Below, one piece after another: positions 34,663 to 44,647 of a stretch of DNA of 64,000 nt. Numbering within the stretch: the stretch's first letter is position 1; each line of letters begins with the position of its first letter. The position numbers and the translations under genes were made by a program. Source of the DNA: Coix lacryma-jobi var. lacryma-jobi (taxonomy: Eukaryota > Streptophyta > Magnoliopsida > Poales > Poaceae); NCBI GenBank assembly GCA_009763385.1, contig CM019827.1, positions 109,395,204-109,459,203 of the forward strand, in the 5' to 3' direction. The notes beneath the pieces are model-generated. The model saw only the letters and a list, made by a program, of their open reading frames with translations. It did no database searches and was not told where the DNA came from.

Positions 34663-37564
34663 TGTAACATCCCAAAATTTGCATCAATTTGAAAATAGGC
34701 AATATGAATTAATTATGCATTTTATGTGTTGCATAGAACCTAGTTAATAAATTATTTACAAAAGCTAAAATTAATCCTAGGCCAAAGATCATGTTGATGC
34801 ATACATGCTGGTGCATATTTTAAATTGTGATGATTGGGATTTACTCAATTTTGGTTTGAATTCAAAAAGGATTTGAAATTTTCTTTTGAAATCAGTTTCG
34901 GGAAAATGGAAAACATTTCTTCTCCTCTCCCTCTCCCTTTCTCTCATTTTGGCCCGAGCCAGTCAGCCGGCCTGCTCCACTCTTCCTTCCCCGCCGGCCC
35001 AATTCTCCTTTTTCCCTCTCCTCCTTCACCCACGCGGCCCAGCCGCCGGCCCAGCTGGGCGTTTGCGCGCTGCGCGCTGCAGTTCCCCCCCCCCCCGCGC
35101 TCACTGACGCCGCGCCCCCCCTTGTCAGTCCTCTCTCCCTCATCTCGCAGTCGACCCAGACTCGGGTCCGCGCCGAGTCCGACCGGGGCACGCGCCCTCG
35201 CTCGCCAAATCAGCCACCCCGACCCCCCTAATAAGTTCCCAAGTACCCGCCGCCTCTCCCCATGCCAATAGATCGAGCCCTCGTGCCCTATTCCGCCGCA
35301 ACCGAGAGCTCCGCCGTCGGAAAAATCCCCGCCGCCGTCCGCTGGTCACTTGGAGGCGTTTCAGCCGCTTTGAAGCCTCGCCAAAGCTTCGGGTCGATCT
35401 CGTGAACACGCTCGATCTCCCCTTTGCTAGTTTCGTCAATCTAATTACTCACCCGAGCTCGCCGTGGTTCACAGGAACCCCGCCGCCGCCTTTTCGAGCA
35501 ATTCGCCAACACCGGACCTTCCCCGACGCTATTTTCAAGCCAGGTGAGTTCATCATGATCTCCTGGTTCGATTGCACCCGTCCCCTAGCTCTCTACCGCT
35601 TCCTAGCAAAAATCCGAGCCGCGTCGCCGCGCTCCGGCCATGGCGCCGCCGCGTCCTCTCTCTGTTCCGGCGAGAGCGCCGCCACCCCTCCCAGATTTAA
35701 TCTGGAGCGTCCATCTCAGATCGGGTGGCCAGGCACGCCCGATACCCCTTCGGTGTCACTTTTGTTAAAGAGTCCCTCATGTTTTCGGGCCTCAACCCGC
35801 GGTCCACAACGCACTGTGCGTTGAGTCTGTGCAATCTTCCATCTAAGCCCATGCGCTGTGTCCTAATTGAGGCGCAGTCCAACCGATTTGCAGTTTTGAT
35901 TTAAATCAATTTAAATTCAAAATCAATTTTAGTTTATTTACAGTTTTGCCACCAGTTTCAAATGCGTATAACTTCTACGTTTTTAGTCCGATTTAGTCCG
36001 TTCAAGTTGCGTTAGATTTGTTTCGAAAAGATCTATTTATCTGCATGAAAATCTATACTATTTTCAGTACTTAAAATTTGAGTTAGGTTTAATCTACTAA
36101 CTAAGGTTTTGTAACTGGTTTAGCTCATAACTTTCGCGTTATAATTCCGTTTTTCGTGATCTTCGCGTTTATGTGATCGTGAAGGATCGTAGTTTCTGTT
36201 TTCAAACTTTTTATATTATTTTCTTGCTGTTGGTGTAATGTTCTAATTATAGCTTGTTTGCTTTGCATGATTGTTGTCCCGATGATTGTGTGTTGATGTG
36301 GTAATCGAGTATAGACGGTGAGACATACGTTGGTGATCAGGAGCCCTTCTACGACAACCAAGAGCAACCAGAGTTCACTGAATCAGGCAAGTATAGCATG
36401 GGATCCTCCTTGATGTCCTAATAACCATAAATCACTTTAAACATCATATGCATGTGTCTACCTTGATGCCTATTTAGACATATCCTAGTTGTTGATCTCG
36501 TGCCTTGTTAAACTTGGTATGCATTGGGTAGAACTATGCTAGTGCTCAAATTAAACTTTGATCATGTGAATCTGAACTTAATGATATATGCAACTTGGTA
36601 AAATTGGCTGTTATCGCAACATGGTTTAGGATCTGCTATAAGGGATCACCCGGGACAACAGTGCAACCATGGGGGTTATATGGCTCTGACCTTAGCTCAG
36701 TATAAGGACCTTTTCTAGCTTGTTAGTGGACACCTGTATAGGCGCGTTGGATCTTGCCGAGACGGGTATAGTGCGGCTTCTGTCCACGTGAGTATAGGCT
36801 GCGTGTTATTGTGCCACCTGGAAGGAGGGCTCTACATCCCCTTGCCTTAAGAACTAGCGGCCCTAACTTGTTAGACGAACCTTTGAAAGGCTTTGCGTGT
36901 ATCCTGCCCGCTCACCTCGGAAGTGTTATGGGAGTAATTAACCCGGGCATCTGGATATCACGACTCATCGGGTAAAGTGTACAACCTCTGCAGAGTGTAA
37001 AACTGATATATCAGCCGTGTTCACGGTTACGAGCGACCTGGAATTCTTATGGTATAGTTGTTGCTTTAATAATGTTTTAATGTGATATTGCTATCTCTTT
37101 CTATGGTTTCATATTCACATTGATCACATGTTTAATTGGGATGGTTATTATTGATGCTATCTAATGCTAAAATTGTACCAACTAAAAGCTACTGCAGTTT
37201 AACCAGTGTCAGCCTTTTTGAGCCTCATGAACCCCATGTTACACTTGTTAAGTACGAGATGTACTTATGCTTGTTTATTTTCTTTCTACTTGGATAAAAA
37301 TCCCGGATGGGTAACAGATTGCTATGGTAACGACGACTTCCCTGAAGAGTTCTAGTCTTGCTGTCAACCAGTCATCTTCCCTGTGATGGAGCTACCGCGA
37401 GAGAGACTTTATTTATCCGCTGCTATGTAAAGACTTTGAATAATATTCGTTATGTAATAAACATATGTGATGGTACTTCTTAATTTGTGGCTTATGTGTG
37501 TGATTGATCTCTGGGCACACATGAGTTATTGCATTCAATTTTGTTCTTAAAATTGGGTGTGACA
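34663..37564 (+). repeat. Element D 3' LTR
   Basis: The 2902-bp LTR is nearly identical to 25533-28433. Differences seen include the C-run near 35090, T/C at about 35168, T/G in GCGC[T/G]GTGTCC near 35858, and C/T near 37472. Confidence 0.95.
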
Positions 37565-37569
37565 GCCTT

Positions 37570-38517
37570 GATTCCTTCTTCTTGATTAGCCTTGAGAGCT
37601 ACCACCTTATGGTGGCTTTCCTCTTGATCTTCTAGAGCTTCATCATCCAAGACTTCATGATGCTTTATTTTGGCGAGCATCTCATGAGGTCCCATGCTCT
37701 CATAGTTGGGTCTCTCCATGATGATTGATGCAAGTGTCTTATTCTTCTTTCTATATGCTCTCAATAGCTTTCTTGCAGCTAAGTTGTCATCCCACTTTTT
37801 GTCTCCGAGAGCTCTAATCTTATTGACCAATGTCATGAATCTATCAAACATTTGTTGAGTGGTCTCACTTTTCTTGATAGCAAAGTTCTCAATCTTTCCT
37901 TGAAGAAGCTCCATGTTGCACTTCCTCACACTTGCATCACCCTCATATGATATCCTGAGAGTGTCCCAGATCTTCTTGGCATTCTCCATTCCATGTACCT
38001 TGTTGCTTTCTTCAGGCTTAAGGCATGATAGGATCAATGATGCGGCTTGAACATTTTGTTGAAACTCAATCACATCATTGTCGGTGAACTCTTGGCCTTC
38101 AACATGACTTGGTCCACTCTCAACAATCTCCCAAACTCTTGCGGCAAGAAGGTGTAGCTTCATCTTGTGTGCCCAATCATTGTAGTTGATTCCATCAAAG
38201 GCGGGTGGTTTGCCTAGATTGACGCTAGGTAATTGAATGACTTTGCCCATTTGGCTATAGTCATAAGGCACTCTAGAGAACTCGTTGTCTCTCTTGCCTT
38301 TCTCTTCATCTTCCTTCTTCTTGTCATCTTTGGGCTGTAGCGGAGTTTCTCTGCTTCCGGAAGCTTCGCCTTTAGTGACCAAAGCATGCCTCATGATCTC
38401 CAACTCATCTTTCATCTTTTGCATTTGATCTTCATGTTTCTTTGCTTGATCTTCTAGCAGCTGAGCGGAGACCCTCTTGACAATGTCATCAATTTGTTCT
38501 TGACTTATGGTAGACAT
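37570..38517 (-). pseudogene. Element B gag, 5' part
   Basis: 316 codons from a clear ATG at 38517 (MSTISQEQIDDIVKR). It has a Lys/Glu-rich predicted helical region (residues 10-85), then the copia gag core (FDGINYNDWAHKMKLHLLAARVWEIVE, KIWDTLRISYEGDASVRK, FDRFMTLVNKIRALG). The frame is open up to the D insertion at KA, and rejoins 24009-25532 when D and one GCCTT are ignored. Disruption by D makes the gene non-functional. Confidence 0.93.
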
Positions 38518-38557
38518 GATTATCCCTTACGTGGTGAAGCGCTAACACAAGGGTTAG

Positions 38558-38569
38558 GCTCTGATACCA
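38558..38569 (-). other. Element B primer-binding site
   Basis: Plus-strand GCTCTGATACCA is the exact reverse complement of TGGTATCAGAGC, two bases from the 5' LTR. Confidence 0.92.
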
Positions 38570-39459
38570 ATTGAAAGGATCAAATCAGCCTAGAGGGGGG
38601 TGAATAGGTGATTTTAAACAATCTAAAACTTCATAAACTAAGAGATGTAGTTAGATAACAACAGGAAAGGCCAGTTTGTTTGGGTAGGTACTACCGGGTG
38701 CAAAACACCGGTACTACCGACACAAACAAATGGCACAACCGGGGATTCTAAAAGGAACTACAAATCCGATGTATGTGAGCTATGAAAGTAATACAAGAAT
38801 CTAGCCCCACTTCCCTAAGTATGACCGATAGTAAACTACTCTCACCGAGCCTTGATTGCTTCCCTTGATGTAGATCGAGCCTTCCCGACCTAAGAAAGAG
38901 ATAGGGATAGAAAGAACACGAAGAACACAACAACAAGTGTAATATACAAAGTAGAGACAACAACAAGCACACGGGACACGTGATTTATCCCGAGGTTCGG
39001 CCAATCCACAAAGGAGTGCCTACGTCCTCGTTGTTGAGGTGACCACAAAGGTCGGAGTCTATTTCACCTCCTTGCCTCACTCAAGCAACCACAAAGGCTA
39101 CTCGAGTTTCTCCACTAGAAATCACAGGGGTAATACAAACACTTCGGGGAGCCCTCACAAATGAATCAATACGGGCTACCACGAAGAACACCTAACCGGC
39201 TAGAGCTCAAAGAGCTCAAGAGTAATAGACACAAATCAAGCCGGCTAGATGGAAACCAAGTGCTCAAGTCGTAGATCGAAGCTTCTCACTCTCTAATCTC
39301 ACTTCCCTAGCTCAAATCTTGCAAGGGAATGAATATAGGAGCAAAGAGAGAGAGAGAGGGGAGTAGTCAATGCTTGGAGAGAGCTTTGTCTGAAAGTAGG
39401 TCGCAATGAATGAATGGAATCAGTGGGTAACCGTCAAAAGTCAAGTGGAGGGCTATAAA

Positions 39460-39470
39460 TAGTCCCCCAG
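39460..39470 (-). promoter_or_regulatory. Element B LTR TATA-like site
   Basis: GACTATTTATAGCC on the minus strand lies just downstream of the palindrome array and about 890 bp before the LTR end. The solo LTR at 47263 has a comparable CTATTTAAG near 48345. Promoter use is inferred. Confidence 0.4.
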
Positions 39471-40420
39471 TCCCGAGGCTGCTCGGTAGTACCGACCACT
39501 CTTGGTCGGTAGTACCGACCAGTCACTGACCAGACACTAACGGTCACTCAGATCTGAATCTGACCTAAAGTCAACTACCGCCCGCGGGGTGGTACCACCG
39601 AGGGGCGGTAGTACCGGCCCTATGGTGGTACTACCACCAGGCCAAAATGGCCGCGAACAGAGAGCTCCGCAGAAAGGGACTCAGTCCCGAGGCTGCTCGG
39701 TAGTACCGACCACTCTTGGTCGGTAGTACCGACCAGTCACTGACCAGACACTAACGGTCACTCAGATCTGAATCTGACCTAAAGTCAACTACCGCCCGCG
39801 GGGCGGTACCACCGAGGGGCGGTAGTACCGGCCCTATGGCGGTACTACCGCCAGGCCAAAATGGCCGCGAACAGAGAGCTCCGCAGAAAGGGACTCAGTC
39901 CCTCGGTTACTACCGACCAGGGTCTGTCCCACCGAGGGTCGGTAGTACCGGCCCTATGGCGGTACTACCGCCAAGTCAAAATCGAGTCAGCACAGAGAGC
40001 CCTGCAAAACTTGGTTACTACCGGCTTGGGTCGGTACCACCGGAGGCGGTAGTACCGGCCCTATGGCGGTACTACCGCCAGGCCATTTTTGACCAACACA
40101 GAGAGCTTCGCAAAACCACCTTTCTACCGACCAGGGTCGGTACCACCGAGGGTCGGTAGTACCGACCTTATGGCGGTACTACCGCCAGGTCATTTCGTGA
40201 GCGAACAGAGAGGTCTGCGAAACTGAGCTTACTACCGACCTGGGTCGGTACCACAGAGGGCGGTAGTACCGACCTTATGGCGGTACTACCGCCAGGTCAT
40301 TTTGAGCATGAACAGAGAGCATGTTAGAGCAGCGCGCAGAACAGCCACGGGCGGTACTATCAACCACCCATGGTCGGTACTACCGCCCGCACAGAAAACC
40401 CTCCATGTGTTCGTGTTTGT
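39467..40420. repeat. Palindrome minisatellite in B's LTR
   Basis: A 213-bp unit starting AGTCCCGAGGCTGC is repeated in tandem (about 39467-39679 and 39680-39892). About four degenerate units of 105-110 bp follow. Each carries the 17-bp palindrome GGTCGGTAGTACCGACC, related GGCGGTACTACCGCC forms, and an ACAGAGAG tail. The corresponding segment is deleted from the left LTR. Confidence 0.88.
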
Positions 40421-40735
40421 GCGGTGTCTCTCAAGCGAACTTTAGTTTGTCGATTTGAGCACTTTTCTCCACATCTAGCCAACCTAATTTGTGACCCTCT
40501 TGATAGTCCGGCTTACCTATAACTCAAGTTTAAAATTGAAATTTTAAACTACCACTTGAGCTAGGCATCTTTATGTCCAAATGTATCCAAACGTGCTTTG
40601 TTCACGAGATCATAACATTTCAAATCTTTCTAGGACTAACACCTGCATACATGCTTTTATAAACCGGTTAGTCCCTAATTTGATTGTCATTAATTAGCCA
40701 AAACCCACAATGGGGGCGAATGCACTTTGAAAGGT

Positions 40736-41951
40736 TAAGTACACGATATGCACGAATATGAGTGCCTTAACCCAAAAATACACCGTCAGAAGAACGAGAC
40801 TCAAACTTGTCCAAGTTGCCCTTTTTGAGTATAAAACAATGGCAACCGAAAACTCTAAAATAACTCACTTTGGGTTGTTTTCCAAAATGCAACTCATAAG
40901 AAGTCTTTTTCAAGAAAGCTCAGAGAAAAATGCGATTGGAAATGTAGCATGCAGTGCTCATAGCTTCGGCCCAATATCGCCTAGGAGTCCTATGCTCATC
41001 GAGCATCATCCTGGCCATCTCTACAAGGGTCCGATTCTTCCTCTCTACAACACCATTCTGTGGTGGTGTATAGGGGGAAGAAAACTGATGCTCCAAACCC
41101 AAAGAGTTACAAAACTTCTCAAAATCTGAGTTTTTGAACTCGAAACCATTATCACTTCTAATAGCTCGCATGGAGTTCATAGGGAACTCATTCTGAAGAC
41201 GGAAAATCAGATTACGAGCAAAAGAAAAAGTCTCAGTTTTCTCAGCTAAAAAGAAAACCCACGAATATCTCGAAAAGTCATCAACAACGACAAGCACATA
41301 CCACTTCCCCCCAACCAAGCTCACCCGAGCCGGACCAACAAGGTCCATGTGCAAAAGCTCTCCAGGGCGCTTGGTCATGACCTGAGTCACTGGATGGTGG
41401 GGAGCGGCAACCATCTTCCCATGTCTACAAGAATGGCAAACAAGATCCTTCTCCATGCACAACTTGGGCAATCCTCGGATTAGGCCAAGTGAACGAAGCC
41501 TTGCAAGCAAGTCAAAGCTCAAATGTCCTAGTCTCCTATGCCACTTCCAAAGATCAGAGGAGGAAGGTCCAGCCAAAAGACAACGAGAAACTCCAAATGA
41601 CTCCGAGAAGTTCGCACGAAAGACTTTCCCAAAGGGCGAAATCACACAAACAAGATTGCCTTGAGGATCCAAAATACGACTGAGATTCGGCTTAAAACTA
41701 ATCTCATAGTCATCATCAAAAAGTTGCGAAACAGAAAGAAGGTTAAAATGCAAGTTAGAAACAAGAGCAACATCGCGCAACACAAAGTGCTCATTAACTC
41801 GCACCGACCCGCGAGACAACACTTTACCTTTACTATTGTTGCCGAAGGTGATAAACTCCTTTCCGGCGACTGGACTAAGACTGGAGAACCACTTGGCGTT
41901 TCCGGTCATGTGTCTCGAACAACCGGAATCCACCAACCAAACGTTCTCCAA
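40736..41951 (-). pseudogene. Element A pol, 5' half: protease end and integrase (degenerate)
   Basis: About 405 codons, the upstream half of A's pol. Protease DSGCSRHMTG is followed by the integrase zinc region (RRLGHLS ... CHSCRHGK) and D-D-E residues in LLHMDLVGP, RSDNGFEF and QNGVVERKNRTL. Breaks are TGA at 40920 (IFL*AF; C has an arginine codon) and TAA at 40767-40769 (C has TAT). A third stop, TGA, lies just upstream of the first tryptophan where C has CGG. The gene continues at 4331-6309 on the other side of B. Confidence 0.92.
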
Positions 41952-41965
41952 TCATTTTACCTACA

Positions 41966-44584
41966 TCAATAAAAAGACATAGGGTGAGCATACGGTCCAA
42001 CACTGGGGTTAGTGAAGTAGGGAGAATACCAGTGTTGGGCCGGCTGCTCAAAAGAACGATTAGCAGAAAAACCATTTCTAGCACGCCTACGGGAAGAGCG
42101 ATCACCACATAGAGGAAAACGTGGTCCGCTAACGGAGGAGCGTCCATCGCAATACTCAAAACGCGATGGGGGAAAACACTCAACTACAAAGCCACCGCCA
42201 CGGGGTCCATAGCCCACAACTGCAGGCTCCTGCCGGTCACGTTCTCTTCGCGGCCTAGGCCTAGGAACTTGAGGTTTTGGACCTCTAGGCCTAGCAGCAC
42301 GCTTCTGAACATTCGGCACATGTACATCATGGAAAGTACGGTACATGTCTGTGTTGTTCATCTCCTTTGCACGGCGCGCCTCTCTCTTGCGCCGAAAGCA
42401 AAACTCACTCAAGTGTCCATCTCTCCCACAGTGCTCACAATGGTACCTCACCGCTCTCATAGGGGGTTGTTGGTACTCACGGTAGTGGGTGTGGATCACT
42501 TTGCCCTTCTGTGGCATAAGCTCCTCTTGGATGGGTGGCATGGTGTCTAGCTTGTTCTTGAGGTGGTTTGGTTTTGGAGCCCATGATTGTTTCTTGGGTG
42601 GAGCTTTCGGAGGTTCCACAAATACACCATCCTTGGTGTTAGGCTTTAGAGGCTCTCTGGGTGGAATCTTGGTAAGCTTGGGAGTAGTGGTGGAGTTGGG
42701 CTTCTCACAAGGGTTCAGACCACTCGACTCTCCAATCTTTCCAAAAGATGAAGCGCACTCAACACCCTGAGCAAAGCCTACACCTGGACCTCCAGCAGCA
42801 CGCTTGAACTGGGAGATCATCATCCCAAGCTGCGGCTCACCACTCGACACCCATGACAAGATGGTCTGATGGTATGTGTTTTCCTCCTCGGTTTGCATCT
42901 TGTCATGCTTCACATTTGCAATCTCCATCTCCAAACCCTCACACAGAATGCACCTAGTCACACACGTGCTATCCGAGCTGGCCTTCTCAAGAGACACAAT
43001 CTTGGCATTCTTCTCTGCCAACTCGGATTGCAAGCCCGCACAGGACTTGCACGCATCCAACAGCGAGGATCTAGCCTTCAGCTCATCCACCTCTCCTACC
43101 AACACAACATACTTACTTCTCAAAGTGAGAAGATCAGTCATGTGTGTGGAGCACATCTCACACTCCTCCTCGGTGACAACAACGGTGGACTTGATAGATT
43201 CAAGTTCCTTCACCGTATCCTCCCACTTCTGCCTAAACTCCTTCCGCTCTCTTGCAGCACGCCTAAGCAACTTATCTTGACTAAAAAGGGCGGCAGTAAG
43301 TTTCTCGACCTCAGCAGAAAGCTCGTCGGGGGTCTGAGATACCTGGGAGGTGTCGTCGTCGTCGTTCCGAGGGATGTCCTCCAGCTCGCCGTCGACCTCC
43401 TTGCCGAGGGCCATGGTGCAGAAGCCCTCGTTGTCGGCGAAGAAGCAGAGGCCGTTCAGCTTGTCCTCGATCCTCTTCTTCTTCTCGGACTCGTCGTCGC
43501 TTGAGGAAGCGGAGTCGTCATCCGAGTCGTCGACGTCGCTGAGCGTGGCAAAGAACGCACGCTGCTCAGCCTGGGCCTTCTCCAAGTACTTCGTCTTGAT
43601 ATATTCCTTGTTGAAGCCGCCCTTCCGCTTGTGCTTAGCGAGGACGTACTTCTCCTTGCGCTTGCCGGAGTCGTACTTGTGCCCATGATCCGCCTTGCCA
43701 AAGACTTGCTTGTTCTTCTTCGGGCAATTGGCGATGAAGTGGTTGGGGTTGCCGCACTCGAAACATCCCGAGCGTCCTCCTCCGTGGCGACGGTTCATGC
43801 GGTTGTTGTGGAACCACGAGAATAGGTTGGCGAGCAAAGCTAGCTCGTCATCCCCCATGAACTCCAGCTGCTCCTCTGTGACAGAAAGAAGAGAGGAAAG
43901 TGCAAAGCCTCCAGAGGTGTTAGCAGAAGAGCCAGAAAGCAAAGCCATCGACGGGCTAGAAGGATTTTCATAAGAAGCCCTCGCCATGACATCAATCTCA
44001 CTGGACTTGAGCTTACTGAAGAGCTCGTCGCACGTGAGGGTCTCATAGTTAGGCGATTCGATGATCGCCTGAACCTTGGAATCCCACACCGACCGATCAA
44101 GGGTATGTAAAAGCTTCAAAGCCCTCTCATGATCGTCGAAAGGCAACAGCTCCTTGTTCGCCCTCATCCTGTTGACAATCACCTGAAAGCGAGCGAATAA
44201 ACTTTCTATGCTCTCGCCAGGCATATGTCAAAAGTTCTCATACTCTCGCTTGAACGACTTGTAGAGACGGGTTTTGACTTGAGTGGTTCCCTCATGGAAA
44301 CGCATGAGGGTAGCCCAAATCTTCCGAGCCGTAGCGAGGTGAGAAACGCGATCAAACTCACTCATGCCCAGACATGAGAAAAGAGCATTACGGGCTCGGC
44401 AATTGGCATCGTGCTCGTCGATCTGATGCTGAGTAGCACGAGCAGCCAAGACCACGTAATCAGCAGAGTTGCAAATATCCCAGATGGAAGCACCCAAACT
44501 CTGCAGATAGGCCAACATACGTATCTTCCAATACGCATAGTTCATCCCATCAAAAAACGGCGGTTTGCCCACGCCGCAATCCAT
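41966..44584 (-). pseudogene. Element A gag (one nonsense codon)
   Basis: About 872 codons from ATG at 44584 (MDCGVGKPPFFDG). It has the copia gag core, a CCHC knuckle CFECGNPNHFIANC, an acidic Ser-rich region, a Glu/Lys-rich coiled-coil region (about residues 370-470), a second knuckle CEHCGRDGHLSEFC and an Arg/Pro-rich tail. The only break seen is TGA at 44228 in YENF*HMPGES. C has CGA (Arg) there, so this looks like a CpG transition. Confidence 0.92.
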
Positions 44585-44633
44585 GTCGTCTTCTGGAGAT
44601 CTGGAACCGGCTAAGGTGGAAGATCCTTAACCC

Positions 44634-44645
44634 GCTCTGATACCA
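44634..44645 (-). other. Element A primer-binding site
   Basis: Plus-strand GCTCTGATACCA, the exact initiator-methionine tRNA complement, lies two bases from the 5' LTR. Confidence 0.92.
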
Positions 44646-44647
44646 AT

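Larger units (their letters stand above)
25533..37564 (+). mobile_element. Element D: Ty3/gypsy chromovirus (Tekay/Del type), complete and young
   Basis: The 12,032-bp element is flanked by GCCTT (25528-25532 and 37565-37569). Order: 5' LTR, PBS, ORF0-like frame, single gag-pol ORF, PPT, 3' LTR. The C-terminal chromodomain, the long (2.9 kb) LTRs and the extra ORF ahead of gag match the Tekay clade and rice RIRE3/RIRE8-type elements. By eye the LTRs differ by about seven or eight substitutions plus a C-run length change, roughly 0.3%, so insertion was recent. It sits antisense to B and splits B's gag. Confidence 0.95.
6310..40730 (-). mobile_element. Element B: Ty1/copia Sirevirus of a second family, nested in A
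   Basis: The 5-bp duplication AAGGT flanks it (6305-6309 and 40731-40735). Minus-strand order is 5' LTR (38572-40730), PBS (38558-38569), gag, pol, an extra ORF (17806-19853), polypurine region, 3' LTR (6310-7206 plus 16963-17269). C interrupts the 3' LTR and D interrupts gag. The gag-pol order, long gag with CCHC knuckle and coiled-coil region, and the third ORF place it among Sireviruses. It is inactive: gag is split and pol has at least two in-frame stops, both apparently CGA to TGA. Confidence 0.92.
38572..40730 (-). repeat. Element B 5' LTR
   Basis: The 2159-bp intact LTR starts TGAAAGGATC. It ends CACTTTGA, whereas the left copy ends CACTTTCA, so the terminal dinucleotide has mutated. 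In element orientation a palindrome minisatellite (40420 down to 39467) precedes a TATA-like CTATTTATAG (39460-39470). Confidence 0.92.

Noticed and set aside
39467..40420. Repeat array resembling a CRISPR array
   Set aside because: This is a plant LTR minisatellite with degenerate palindromic units. Units abut without unique spacers and there are no cas genes.
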